Notes: generated by a model not told the origin, from the sequence alone. A stretch of DNA of 64,000 nt from Bradyrhizobium guangxiense (GCF_004114915.1 NZ_CP022219.1:2820501-2884500); one strand, 5' to 3'. Numbered from the stretch's first letter, positions 35,648 through 44,365 are shown. Program-made: numbers and translations.

Positions 35648-35703
35648 GGTGTGTCCGGCAATTGCGCAGGTGGAATTATTTTGCGCAGACGATAAAAGGC
35701 CCG

Positions 35704-35721
35704 TCTTAATCCCGGGTTTAC
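35704..35721 (-). promoter_or_regulatory. Possible CtrA-type site upstream of the chemoreceptor
   Basis: On the minus strand, GTAAACCCGGGATTAAG matches TTAA-N7-TTAA with one mismatch in the first half. It is about 60 bases upstream of the chemoreceptor start. CtrA controls motility genes in many alphaproteobacteria. The imperfect match keeps confidence low. Confidence 0.3.
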
Positions 35722-35740
35722 GCTATTCGTCCGCAGCCTA

Positions 35741-35838
35741 AGCGCGATGCGATTGGCATGAATCGTCATCGCGCCTTAGGTTGTTGTTTGTGCATGATCT
35801 TTCCGGAAAACCGCTGCGCACTTTTCCGGATCATGCTT
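35741..35838. repeat. Intergenic repeat family A, copy 1
   Basis: This 98-base element is repeated at 61121-61217 with about ten differences. It includes the hairpin GCATGATC-TT-TCCGGAAAA ... TTTTCCGGATCATGC. Its end overlaps the stop codon of the DUF1810 gene on the minus strand. Confidence 0.85.
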
Positions 35839-36278
35839 TAGCCGGATACCCGGTCGAGCCTGGCAAGAATTTCCAGGGTCGCAGCATCGCGCTCCCCGGC
35901 GAAATATCGGGCGAGCGCCTCGCCGAAGACGGGCTCAGCGGACACCGCGCCGAACAGGGTCATCGACGAGCGGAATTTGGCATCATCCGGCGCGCCGAGA
36001 ATCGCGTTGATGCTCCGTCCCTGAATGGCGAGCACGAGCCTGGTGCATTCGATCAGGCGCCTCCCGAGCACGGCATGGGCGAGATAGGCCTCGGCCTCGG
36101 CGCGGGAGCCGATGGCGTAGCGCTGCGACATGGCACTGAAGCCGAGGCCTGCGACCTGCGGGAAAATGAACCACATCCAGTGTGTCTGCTTCCGGCCCCG
36201 GGCCAGCTCGGCCTCGACGGCGCGAAAAACGGGGTTTTGGGCCCGGACGAAGCGCTCCAGGTCGAAAGGATCGGTCAT
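35838..36278 (-). CDS. DUF1810 family protein
   Basis: A 146-residue soluble protein that matches DUF1810 over its length. It begins DPFDLERFVRAQNPVF, has THWMWFIFPQVAGLGFSAMSQRYA near residue 32-55 and ILGAPDDAKFRSSMTLF in the second half. The function of the family is unknown. The gene is divergent from the DUF2778 gene by 121 bases, and its stop codon lies in a repeat element. Confidence 0.88.
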   Translation of the reverse strand: MTDPFDLERFVRAQNPVFRAVEAELARGRKQTHWMWFIFPQVAGLGFSAMSQRYAIGSRAEAEAYLAHAVLGRRLIECTRLVLAIQGRSINAILGAPDDAKFRSSMTLFGAVSAEPVFGEALARYFAGERDAATLEILARLDRVSG

Positions 36279-36399
36279 CGGACACCCAAGATCTGCCTAA
36301 ACGGCCGCGATTATGCCTAACTTTTGGCTCCCAATGTGGTAGCTGGTATAGAGTCTCCGGGCGGGGGTTGGGCCCCCCGGGGGTCGTTTTGGGGATCTG

Positions 36400-37428
36400 A
36401 TGGTTTCCGACGCAACACACGCCGAGAGGCTGTTGTCGCGCCGCCGTATTGGGCGGGCCGAGCACGTTATGCTGTCGCTGGCTGCGGTCGCACTGGCACT
36501 GGGCGCCGCCGCCTGGGTTTCGGACCTCGGGACCTCGAATTTCGGCGAATCGACGCCGCTGATCTCTGCCGCGTTGCCGCCGGCCAATGCTCCTTCCTTT
36601 GAAGACCGTTTCGCTTCGGCGTCCGGGACGTCGTCCGCCCTCGGCCTGCGGCCGCTGGAGCGTTCCGCCCTGAATGCGGCCCAGCTCAAGCTTCGCGACG
36701 CCAAGGCGATGCTGGCCCAGAAGCTCCAGGGCGACGACTGGCGTTCGACCTTGACCGACGACGACCGCTCCGTGACCGAGGAGGCGAGGCCCTCGCAGCG
36801 CGCCGATGCCATCCCGATGCCGCGCTCGCGCCCTGTGCAGGCGGACTTCTCCGCCCAGATCGCCTCCAGCCAGGCCTATGCCGACACCGGTCCCAGGGCC
36901 GACAACCGCAATTTCTTCGAGAAATTCACCGACAAGATCAGGCTGGCCTCGCTGACCCCCGGCGATGGCCTGTTCAGCAAGGCACCGGATCTCGGCGCCC
37001 TCGGCTATGATTCGCGCACGGCGGTCTACGACATCAAGGCCAAGGCGCTCTACCTGCCGAGCGGCATCGCGCTGGAAGCCCATTCGGGCATGGGCGCGCT
37101 GATGGACGATCCTGATCATGTCGATCAGCGGATGGTGGGTGCGACCCCGCCCGCGATCTACGACCTGAAGCCGCGCGAAAAGCTGTTCCACGGCGTCCGC
37201 GCGCTGCGCTTGACGCCGACCGAGGGTACCAGCGCGCTCGGCCGCGTCGGCCTGTTGACCCACAGCTACATGCTGGGCCCGCGCGGCGATTCCAACGGCT
37301 GCGTCTCGATCAAGGACTATGAACGTTTCCTCAAGGCTTACGACAATGGCGAGTTCAACCGCCTTGTCGTGGTGCCGAGCCTGAGCGGGGCGGCGACCGC
37401 CTCGCAGCGCGCGAGCACCGACTCCTGA
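36400..37428 (+). CDS. DUF2778 protein (Tlde1/L,D-transpeptidase-like)
   Basis: A 342-residue protein with one membrane segment near residues 24-40 (MLSLAAVALALGAAAWV), a Pro/Ala-rich periplasmic stretch, and a C-terminal DUF2778 domain. The domain has LPSGIALEAHSGMG and LLTHSYMLGPRGDSNGCVSIKDY, the H...S-x-GC catalytic pattern of the L,D-transpeptidase fold. DUF2778 includes Tlde1 toxins of type VI secretion, but this anchored form has no secretion neighbours and probably works on the cell's own peptidoglycan. That role is inferred. Confidence 0.83.
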   Translation: MVSDATHAERLLSRRRIGRAEHVMLSLAAVALALGAAAWVSDLGTSNFGESTPLISAALPPANAPSFEDRFASASGTSSALGLRPLERSALNAAQLKLRDAKAMLAQKLQGDDWRSTLTDDDRSVTEEARPSQRADAIPMPRSRPVQADFSAQIASSQAYADTGPRADNRNFFEKFTDKIRLASLTPGDGLFSKAPDLGALGYDSRTAVYDIKAKALYLPSGIALEAHSGMGALMDDPDHVDQRMVGATPPAIYDLKPREKLFHGVRALRLTPTEGTSALGRVGLLTHSYMLGPRGDSNGCVSIKDYERFLKAYDNGEFNRLVVVPSLSGAATASQRASTDS

Positions 37429-37495
37429 TCGTCGCCTGCTCCGGCCGGGGCTGCCGTTTCCCCTTCGTTAAGCCGTCATCGTCCAGAAGCAGCCC

Positions 37496-37753
37496 ATGAG
37501 TGATCCATCAAGCTCCGACACCCCGCTGCGTACGACGTTCAAGATCAAGTTGAACGGTGACACGCTGGCGATCGCGACGGTCGGCCAGGCCTATCAATTC
37601 CTCACCAACTTCAAGTCGGTCGAGTGGATGGAATTCCGGTCCCTGCATGAGGACGCCGTTGCAGCTCTGGAAGGCGCTGCCGGTAACGCGATGCTGGCGG
37701 TTCAGGCCACCAACGCCGTGCGCGCGCTGTTCGTCAGCGCGAAGCTGCTCTGA
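37496..37753 (+). CDS. DUF982-like small protein
   Basis: An 85-residue soluble protein. TVGQAYQFLTNF, HEDAVAALEGAAGN and NAVRALFVSAKLL line up with the DUF982 pattern, a small rhizobial family of unknown function. It starts 67 bases after the DUF2778 gene and precedes the TRAP binding protein gene on the same strand. Confidence 0.7.
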   Translation: MSDPSSSDTPLRTTFKIKLNGDTLAIATVGQAYQFLTNFKSVEWMEFRSLHEDAVAALEGAAGNAMLAVQATNAVRALFVSAKLL

Positions 37754-37881
37754 AGCGGGCTCCCGGCGACCGGCCGTTCTGTCGCATCTTGAACTCTGCT
37801 TTCGGAACGGGCAAACGGTCCGCGAAGATCGTCGCCGCAAAACTCATATGTTTGAAAACTGAATTCACGGGAGAGCCCATC

Positions 37882-38973
37882 ATGAAACGCCGTACATTCC
37901 TTGGGGGTGGCGCAGTCGCCGGCGCTGCCACGCTGGTTGCTGCACCTGCGATCGCGCAGAGCGCGCCCGAGATCAAATGGCGCCTGACCTCGAGCTTCCC
38001 GAAATCGCTCGACACCATCTACGGCACGGCGCAGACCTTCGCGAAATATGTTGCGGAGGCCACCGACAACAAATTCCAGATCCAGACCTTTGCCGCCGGC
38101 GAGATCGTTCCGGGCCTGCAGGCGCTCGACGCCGTCAGCACCGCCTCGGTGGAGATGGCGCAGACCCCGCTCTATTTCTACATCGGCAAGGAGCCGGCGC
38201 TGGCCTACGCCACCGGCGCGCCCTTCGGCATGAACCACCGCCATCAGGAATCGTGGTGGCACTTCGGCGGCGGCGCCGATCTCACCAACGAGGCGCTCAA
38301 GCCGTTCAAGGCGCATGCGATCCTCTGTGGCAATTCCGGCACCCAGATGGGCGGCTGGTTCCGCAAGGAGATCAAGACCGTCGACGACCTCAAGGGCCTC
38401 AAATTCCGCATCGCCGGCATGGGCGGCCACGTGCTGGCAAGGCTCGGCGTCGTGCCGCAGCAGATCGCGGGCGGTGACATCTATCCGGCGCTGGAGAAGG
38501 GCACGATCGACGCGGTCGAGTTCGTCGGCCCCTATGACGACGAGAAGCTCGGCTTCCAGAAGGTCGCCAAATATTATTACTTCCCGGGATGGTGGGAAGG
38601 CGGCGCCATGCTGCACATGATCGTCAATGACGAGAAATGGGCTTCGCTGCCCAAGCAGTACCAGGCGATCGTCAACCAGGCGGGCGCGACGGCCGGCGCC
38701 TGGATGCTGGAGAAGTACGACAGCGTGAATCCGGCGGCGCTGAAGCGGCTGATCGCCAATGGTGCCGAGCTGAAGGCGTTCCCGCAACCGGTGCTGGAGG
38801 CCTGCTACAACGCGACCCAGGATCATCTGAACGAGCTCGCCGCCAAAAGCGACCTGTTCAAGCGGACCAAGGAAAGCCACGACGCGTATATGAAAGAACT
38901 GCTGTTCTATACGCAGATCGCTGAGAATTTCTACGACAACTATTTGCTCAGCAAGGCGCGCAACAGGAGTTGA
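37882..38973 (+). CDS. TRAP transporter solute-binding protein (DctP/TakP-like)
   Basis: A 363-residue periplasmic binding protein with a twin-arginine-like leader (MKRRTFLGGGAVAGAATLVAA). IKWRLTSSFPKSLDTIYGTAQTFAKYV and FRIAGMGGHVLARLGVVPQQIAGGDIYPALEKG match the 2-oxoacid (TakP) group, whose conserved Arg binds the carboxylate. No DctQ or DctM membrane genes are adjacent. GGGAGAG at 37868-37874 supports the ATG at 37882. Confidence 0.88.
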   Translation: MKRRTFLGGGAVAGAATLVAAPAIAQSAPEIKWRLTSSFPKSLDTIYGTAQTFAKYVAEATDNKFQIQTFAAGEIVPGLQALDAVSTASVEMAQTPLYFYIGKEPALAYATGAPFGMNHRHQESWWHFGGGADLTNEALKPFKAHAILCGNSGTQMGGWFRKEIKTVDDLKGLKFRIAGMGGHVLARLGVVPQQIAGGDIYPALEKGTIDAVEFVGPYDDEKLGFQKVAKYYYFPGWWEGGAMLHMIVNDEKWASLPKQYQAIVNQAGATAGAWMLEKYDSVNPAALKRLIANGAELKAFPQPVLEACYNATQDHLNELAAKSDLFKRTKESHDAYMKELLFYTQIAENFYDNYLLSKARNRS

Positions 38974-39012
38974 GCGCGGCAGGCGTGGTCGTTGGGACGT
39001 GCCCTGGAAACT

Positions 39013-39120
39013 CGTCATTCCGGGACGCGCCTCTTGGCGCGAACCCGGAATCCATTTCACCGCGTGTCCTGCTGCCCGATGGATTCCGGGCTCGCGACTG
39101 CGTCGTGCCCCGGAATGACG
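39013..39120. repeat. Hairpin-forming intergenic repeat
   Basis: The stretch begins CGTCATTCCGGGACGCGC and ends CCCCGGAATGACG, with an inner pair CCCGGAATCCAT / ATGGATTCCGGG. The outer and inner arms form a long cruciform. I remember this 'gtcattccgggg' type as common in Bradyrhizobium. It separates the TRAP gene from the convergent ABC ATPase gene. Confidence 0.8.
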
Positions 39121-39142
39121 GCAGAGGGGGAATCGCGGCGTC

Positions 39143-39916
39143 TTACGCCGCTCCCAGACCCAGCTTGGCGTAGATCCTTCGCGCATAGGCGCCGAATGCA
39201 TCCGTCGTCTTCAGCGGCAGGTCACGCGGGAAGGGCAGGTCGATCGGAAAATAGTCGGCCATCTTCGCAGGTCCCGCCGTCAGCACGGCGCAATGTGAGG
39301 ACAGGAACACGGCTTCCTGGATCGAGTGGGTGACGAAGATGATGGTCTTGCCGCTCTCCCGCCAGATCCGCAGCATCTCCAGATTCATCTGCTCGCGCGT
39401 CAGTGCGTCCAGCGCGCCGAACGGCTCGTCCATCAGGATCAGCTTTGGATCGTGAACGAAGGCGCGCGCGATTGCGGTGCGCTGCTGCATGCCGCCGGAG
39501 AGCTGTTGCGGATATTTCTGCTCGAAGCCGGCGAGCCCGACCAGGTTGAGCAGGTCGCGCGCCCGTTCGCGCGCGGCCTTGATCGGCAGGCCGACGATCT
39601 CGGCGGGCAGCAGCACGTTGTCCAGGATCGTGCGCCATTTCAAGAGCAGCGCCTGCTGGAACACCATGCCGATGTCGCGGGTCGGATCGAACGGGCTGTT
39701 GGCATTGCCGATCCTCACGGTGCCGCCATCGGCGCCGTGCAGCCCGGCCAGAATCTTCATCACCGTCGTCTTGCCACATCCGGACGGGCCGACCAGCGAG
39801 ACCAGCTCACCTTCCTGCACCTCCATCGTGACGTCGGAGACCGCCAGGAATTCGGTGCCGCCGCTGCGATAGACCTTGCGGACGCCCTGCAGGCTGATGA
39901 AGGGGGCAGAGCTCAT
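39143..39916 (-). CDS. NitT/TauT-type ABC transporter ATPase
   Basis: A 257-residue ATPase of an importer. It has Walker A GPSGCGKTT, Q-loop FQQALLLKWRTILDNV, signature LSGGMQQRTAIARAF and Walker B LILMDEPFGALD. The closest type is SsuB/TauB/NrtD. Its ATG overlaps the stop of the DapA-like gene as ATGA. It is the last gene of the minus-strand unit that starts with the permease at 42862-43632, so permease and ATPase are split by three enzyme genes. Confidence 0.93.
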   Translation of the reverse strand: MSSAPFISLQGVRKVYRSGGTEFLAVSDVTMEVQEGELVSLVGPSGCGKTTVMKILAGLHGADGGTVRIGNANSPFDPTRDIGMVFQQALLLKWRTILDNVLLPAEIVGLPIKAARERARDLLNLVGLAGFEQKYPQQLSGGMQQRTAIARAFVHDPKLILMDEPFGALDALTREQMNLEMLRIWRESGKTIIFVTHSIQEAVFLSSHCAVLTAGPAKMADYFPIDLPFPRDLPLKTTDAFGAYARRIYAKLGLGAA

Positions 39917-40968
39917 GCCAGCCATTTGTTCAGGTTGGCGGCGACGAAGGCATCGTCGCTGAGGTCGGCGTGCTCGCGCGTGACGCGGTCGATCTCCTCT
40001 TTCTGGCCGGGGCTGAGGCCTTCGTCCGGATCGAGGCACCACAAGCCTTTCATCAGGCCCTGGCGCCGCAAGATCTCGTGGCAGCCGGCGATGCAGCCGT
40101 GAAAATTGTTGGCGACATCGAAGAAGGCGCTGTTGCAATCGGTGACGCGGGCATCGAGCGCGAGCAGGTCGGCCGGCACGCTGTCCTTGTGCCGTGCCGC
40201 CTTGCAGCGCTCGAACTGCTTGATCGCGCTCGCCGTCCATACCGACCAGTGGCCGAGCAGGCCGCCCTTGAAGTAGGTGCGGGTCGTGACGCCGTTGTCG
40301 CACAGATCGAAGGGCAGGGTGAGATCGAGCAGGATGTGGTCGTCATTGCCGGTGTAGAGCGCGACGCGGTCGAGCGCGCCTGCGGCTGCGACGCCGCGCA
40401 GCACGTCGAGCGTCCGATAGCGGTTGAACGGCGCAATCTTGATCGCGATCACATTGTCGATCGAGGCGAAGCGCTGCCAGAAGCGGCTCGACAGCACGAC
40501 GCCGCCGACCGCCGGCTGGAGATAGAAGCCGACCAGCGGGATTTCGGCCGCGACCGAGGTGCAGTGGGCGATGATCTCGTCCTCGGAGGCGCTCTTCATC
40601 GCGGCGAGGCTGAGCAGCCCGGCGTGATAGCCGATGTCGCGTGCGGTGCGGGCTTCGGTGACCGCCTGCGTCGTCGGACCTGCAAGGCCCGCGACCATCG
40701 CCAGCGGACGCTTGGTCCAGTTGGCCGCGGTCTCGGCGGCGAGCTCGAGCACGGGGCGGTAGAGGCCGACATCGCGGATCGCGAACTGGGTGGTGTGCAC
40801 GCCGACCGCAAGGCCGCCCGAACCTGCTTCGATGTAATAGCGCGTCAGCGCGCGCTGATGAATCTTGTCGAGCTGGCGCTCGGCGGTGAGCGCGAGGGGG
40901 TGCGCCGGCAGCACGGTGCCGTCGGCGATCAGCTTGCGGACGTCGCTGTTGATCTGGCTGTGGTGCAT
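39913..40968 (-). CDS. DapA-family aldolase/lyase-like protein
   Basis: A 351-residue TIM-barrel protein of the dihydrodipicolinate synthase/N-acetylneuraminate lyase family. VIAIKIAPFNRYRTLDVL carries the expected Schiff-base Lys, and VGFYLQPAVGG has the Tyr of the active site. GGLAVGVHTTQFAIRD replaces the usual GTTGE loop, so its substrate differs from DapA. It is also longer than DapA (about 290). It sits between the GNAT and ATPase genes of the ABC locus. Most members split or form pyruvate-containing keto acids. Confidence 0.85.
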   Translation of the reverse strand: MHHSQINSDVRKLIADGTVLPAHPLALTAERQLDKIHQRALTRYYIEAGSGGLAVGVHTTQFAIRDVGLYRPVLELAAETAANWTKRPLAMVAGLAGPTTQAVTEARTARDIGYHAGLLSLAAMKSASEDEIIAHCTSVAAEIPLVGFYLQPAVGGVVLSSRFWQRFASIDNVIAIKIAPFNRYRTLDVLRGVAAAGALDRVALYTGNDDHILLDLTLPFDLCDNGVTTRTYFKGGLLGHWSVWTASAIKQFERCKAARHKDSVPADLLALDARVTDCNSAFFDVANNFHGCIAGCHEILRRQGLMKGLWCLDPDEGLSPGQKEEIDRVTREHADLSDDAFVAANLNKWLA

Positions 40969-40974
40969 GATGTC

Positions 40975-41796
40975 CTATCCGAATTCGGGGCCGGCGACGG
41001 CGAATGGCATGTCTTCGGCGGTGACGGTGGCGCGGCCGAAGCGCATGCGCTGAAACGGCCGCTCGATGGTCCAGCCGGAGGCGGTCAAGCCTTCCAGGAA
41101 CGCTGATTGCGACGCGACGGCGTCGAGCAGCAGCGCGCCGGTCTCGGAGCGTATGATCGCGTCGACCACAGCCAGAGCTGCTGCCGCATCGTCGGCCAAT
41201 AGCGGGCCGATGTGGCGGGCGGTCCGGCCGTCGCGCACCAGCGCGATGGCGCCGCTCGTGGTGACGATACGCGAGCCGGAGCGTTGTACCAAGGCGGACA
41301 GGAGCGCGGTTCGGTCGAACCCGGTGGCCCGCCGGTCCCGCGCACTGAGCGCATCGAGCGTTGCGGAGGACGATGGCGGAGCGTCGGCGCGCGCAGGCTT
41401 CACCAGCTTCAGGCGGCGCAATTGCAGCGTCGGCGTGAACCCGAGCGGTCCGTAGACGGCAGCGCCGTCGGGCGTGGCATCGAGCCAGCTCGTCAGGCCG
41501 TTCTTTCGGGCGGTTTCCAGGCAGGCATCGACGAGACGGGTGGCAAGGCCGCGGCGGCGATGCGTGGCCGAGACCAGCACCATGCTGATCCAGGCGTTGT
41601 TGCCGGAATAGGGCAGCAGTGCCGCGGTCGCGACCAGTCGCGTGCCGTCACGGATGCCGAACACGATGCCTTCGCGCAGGAAGATGCGCCAGTCCTCCTC
41701 GGTCTGGTTCCAGTGCGCTTCGGTCGAGAGCGCCAGCCCCGCGACCGCGTCCTGCACGCCGAGCGTGAAGACGGGCGGACCGTCAGTAGCGTCCAT
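40975..41796 (-). CDS. GNAT acetyltransferase with C-terminal YitH-like domain
   Basis: A 273-residue protein. The first 140 residues are a GNAT domain with ISMVLVSATHRRRGLATRLVDACLETA (acetyl-CoA loop RRRGLA) and AVYGPLGFTPT. The second half resembles the Acetyltransf_18 domain of YitH-type proteins and ends with ERPFQRMRFG. Its start overlaps the end of the epimerase gene by 14 bases. The substrate is probably an intermediate handled by the locus; this is inferred from position only. Confidence 0.82.
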   Translation of the reverse strand: MDATDGPPVFTLGVQDAVAGLALSTEAHWNQTEEDWRIFLREGIVFGIRDGTRLVATAALLPYSGNNAWISMVLVSATHRRRGLATRLVDACLETARKNGLTSWLDATPDGAAVYGPLGFTPTLQLRRLKLVKPARADAPPSSSATLDALSARDRRATGFDRTALLSALVQRSGSRIVTTSGAIALVRDGRTARHIGPLLADDAAAALAVVDAIIRSETGALLLDAVASQSAFLEGLTASGWTIERPFQRMRFGRATVTAEDMPFAVAGPEFG

Positions 41797-42820
41797 CGCG
41801 CACCTCGTATTTGGTGGGCTTGCCGAGGCTCGGCATGGCGCGCGCGACCCAATCCGCGGTCCAGGCGATCAACTGCTCGGTGTCGACCACGGGAAGGCCG
41901 AACAGCTCGATTGCCTTTGACGTGTCGGTCAGCCATGCCGTCGGCTCTTCCTTGCCGGTCAGCACCGGCGCACGGCCGAACCTTGCGCCGAACTTCTGGG
42001 CAAGGTCGCGCACGGCGAGGATCTCGTGGCCGCTGACATTGATCGGCGATGTCGGGGTGGTGCAGTGGGCGAGGCAGCGCAGCGCCTGCGCAGAGGCATC
42101 GCCCTGCCAGATGAAATTGACATGGCCGAGGCTGACGTCGATCGGCGTGCCCGAGAGCACTTTCGCCGCGATGTCGTGCAGCACGCCGTAGCGCATGTCG
42201 ATCGCATAATTGAGACGGAACAGGCGCCCCGGCGTTGCAAACTTGCGCGAGAAATACTCGAACATCCGCTCGCGACCGACGCAGGATTGCGCGTATTCGC
42301 CCGGCGGGTTCGGCGCCATGTCTTCGGTCGAGCCTTTGCCGTCGACGGGCACGAACGGATAGATGCAGCCGGTCGAGAACGCCACGATGCGCGAGGACGG
42401 GAAGGCCTGTGCCACCAGGGCGGGCACGTGCGCGTTCATCGCCCAGGTCAGCGACAGATCGCCCTCGGCGCCGAACTTGCGGCCGGCCATGAAGACGATG
42501 TTCGGTGCCTTCGGCAGCGCTGCGATCGACTTCTCGTCCATCAGGTCGCAGCTGATGGTCTCGACCCCGCGCGGGTGCAGCCAGTCCTTCACGCTGGCGT
42601 CGCTGAAGCGGGCGACACCGATGATCCGGCGATCGGGCGCGGCGGCCTTGGCAAGCCCGGCCAGCGTCGGGCCCATCTTGCCGGCGACGCCGAGGATCAT
42701 GATGTCGCCCTCGACCTTGGCGAGGTCGTCGATCAGCGCCTGCGTTGGCCGGCACAGGAGATCGTCGAGAGCTGCGACATCGGGGATGGTTTTCGGCAGG
42801 TTCTCGCGCGTGAGCAGCAT
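41783..42820 (-). CDS. NAD-dependent epimerase/dehydratase-like protein
   Basis: A 345-residue extended-SDR protein. The nucleotide motif is IMILGVAGKMGPTLAGLA (GxxGxxG), followed by VIGVARF and NIVFMAGRKFG. FSTGCIYPFVP stands where the catalytic Ser-Thr strand lies. The usual Y-x-x-x-K is replaced by a less clear region near PPGEYAQSCVGRERMFEY, so the chemistry may differ. AAGGA sets the ATG at 42820. It is the second gene after the permease. Confidence 0.8.
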   Translation of the reverse strand: MLLTRENLPKTIPDVAALDDLLCRPTQALIDDLAKVEGDIMILGVAGKMGPTLAGLAKAAAPDRRIIGVARFSDASVKDWLHPRGVETISCDLMDEKSIAALPKAPNIVFMAGRKFGAEGDLSLTWAMNAHVPALVAQAFPSSRIVAFSTGCIYPFVPVDGKGSTEDMAPNPPGEYAQSCVGRERMFEYFSRKFATPGRLFRLNYAIDMRYGVLHDIAAKVLSGTPIDVSLGHVNFIWQGDASAQALRCLAHCTTPTSPINVSGHEILAVRDLAQKFGARFGRAPVLTGKEEPTAWLTDTSKAIELFGLPVVDTEQLIAWTADWVARAMPSLGKPTKYEVRDGRY

Positions 42821-42861
42821 GGTTCTATCCTTCAAGTCTGCCGGCCCTAGGTCTGCCGTTG

Positions 42862-43632
42862 TCAGGTCTGTCTTGCGTCGCCGACCACGAACATGCGTTC
42901 GAGGGCGAGGACGAGGCCGTAGAGAGCGACCCCGAGCAAGGTCAGGAGCACGACCGCCATCACCATTGCGGGCGTGTCGAGCGAGGACTGCACCTGGATC
43001 ATGAGGTAGCCGAGCCCGCGCTCGGAGGCGATGAACTCGCCGACGATGGCGCCGGCGACGGCCAGGATGGCGCCGACCTTCATGCCGGAGAAGACGTAAG
43101 GCAGCGATCCCGGCAGCTGGATCTTGCGGAACAGGGTCCAGCGCGAGCCGCGCAGCGATTTGACGAGGTCGAGCAGATCCGGCTCGACCTCGCGCAAGCC
43201 GCGCGCGGTGGTGAGCAGAATCGGGAAGAAGCAGATGCTGAAGGCGATAAGGATGTTCGGGACGATGCCGTAGGAGAACCAGACGATGAAGAGCGGGCCG
43301 AGCGCGACCTTCGGGATCATGTTCAGCGTCACGAACAGCGGCAGCAGCACGAGGCTCAGCAGCGGCGCCCAGCTGAAGATCACCGCGAGCGCGACGCCGA
43401 CGAAGGCACCGAGCGCGAAGCCACCGAGGATCTCCATTGCCGTCACCAGCGTGTTGGCGCTCCAGGCATAGCCCGCGGTTCCCAGCGTCTGCACCGTCGC
43501 GAGCGGCGAGGGCAGGATGAATTTCGGCACGTGGAAGGCATCGACCGCGACCTGCCAGAGCACGAGCACGGCGAGGTGCACGATCATGATGACCGCAAAG
43601 CTGCGCGAGCTGCTTGCCCTGTCTCCTGCCAC
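42862..43632 (-). CDS. NitT/TauT-type ABC transporter permease
   Basis: A 256-residue inner-membrane permease with about six helices. The EAA-like loop is LVKSLRGSRWTLFRKIQLPGSLPYVFSGMKVGAILAV, and the end GEFIASERGLGYLMIQVQ is typical of SsuC/TauC. It heads the minus-strand unit of five genes and follows the tetR gene after 83 bases, where a 16-bp dyad lies. Confidence 0.92.
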   Translation of the reverse strand: MAGDRASSSRSFAVIMIVHLAVLVLWQVAVDAFHVPKFILPSPLATVQTLGTAGYAWSANTLVTAMEILGGFALGAFVGVALAVIFSWAPLLSLVLLPLFVTLNMIPKVALGPLFIVWFSYGIVPNILIAFSICFFPILLTTARGLREVEPDLLDLVKSLRGSRWTLFRKIQLPGSLPYVFSGMKVGAILAVAGAIVGEFIASERGLGYLMIQVQSSLDTPAMVMAVVLLTLLGVALYGLVLALERMFVVGDARQT

Positions 43633-43699
43633 CGCTTGCTCCCTGTTGGCGCGGCAGCGATGCCGCAGGCCGCCAGCCTAGCCGTCCCCGGGGAAAGTT

Positions 43700-43715
43700 T
43701 CAACCAGTTGGTTGA
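43700..43715. promoter_or_regulatory. Putative TetR operator upstream of the permease operon
   Basis: TCAACCA, two bases, TGGTTGA is a perfect 7-bp inverted repeat of 16 bases. It lies between the tetR stop codon and the permease gene. A related 16-bp dyad with the same spacing lies at 44366-44381 in front of tetR and the binding protein gene. The pairing suggests one regulator. Confidence 0.6.
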
Positions 43716-44363
43716 TTATGGCCGGAGCGACTGCAGCACGAGGTCGGCGACGTGGCGGCGGCGGGCCCGCTTTGCGCTGCGGCTCGACAGGTCCTTGCCG
43801 AAGATCGCCGACAGCGTCGGGGTGTTGGAGAAGAAGAAATAGCTGAGGCCCGCAATGGAGATATACAGCTGAACCGGATCGATCCCCTTGCGGAACACGC
43901 CCGCGCGCACCCCCTCGTTGAGGATGTGCGACACGCTCCTGACCAGCGGGGAGTGCATCGCTTCCAGCCGCGTGGAGCCGCGGACGTGGCGCGCGCCGCC
44001 GCGGTTCTCGTCGTTCAAAAGCACGATGAAATCGGGGTTTGCGGCCAAATGGTCGAACGAGGCCTCGATCAGTTTGCGGATCGCCTTCTCCGGCGGCAGG
44101 CCTTCGAGATTGAGCTTGCGCTCCTGCTCGCGGATGTCCTCATAGACCCATTCGAGCACGGCGAGGTAGAGCGCGTCCTTGTCGCCGAAATAATGGTAGA
44201 CGAGCTGCTTGTTGACGCCCGCGCGCTCGGCGATCTCGTCGACGCGGGCGCCCGCAAAACCGTGCCGGGCGAACTCCAGGCGTGCCGCGGTGAGCAGCTT
44301 GTTGCGGGTGGCGACGGGGTCGCGGCGCTGCGGCACGGTGTCGCCAGATCGTTTTGCGGGCAT
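43716..44363 (-). CDS. TetR-family regulator of the ABC locus
   Basis: A 215-residue repressor. The helix-turn-helix is FAGARVDEIAERAGVNKQLVYHYFGDKDALYLAVL near residues 35-70, as in the RutR-like TetR group. The rest is a helical ligand domain. It lies between the permease operon and the divergent binding protein gene, which are its likely targets. The ATG at 44363 is chosen; an earlier start at 44384 would cover the dyad at 44366-44381. Confidence 0.88.
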   Translation of the reverse strand: MPAKRSGDTVPQRRDPVATRNKLLTAARLEFARHGFAGARVDEIAERAGVNKQLVYHYFGDKDALYLAVLEWVYEDIREQERKLNLEGLPPEKAIRKLIEASFDHLAANPDFIVLLNDENRGGARHVRGSTRLEAMHSPLVRSVSHILNEGVRAGVFRKGIDPVQLYISIAGLSYFFFSNTPTLSAIFGKDLSSRSAKRARRRHVADLVLQSLRP

Positions 44364-44365
44364 TT

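Noticed and set aside
36361..36395. GC palindrome CCCCCGGGGG before the DUF2778 gene
   Set aside because: It lies in the leader of the gene, has no T tract and is too short and GC-simple to call a terminator or operator.
39970..41106. Plus-strand frame opposite the DapA-like gene
   Set aside because: Shadow of two conserved minus-strand genes.
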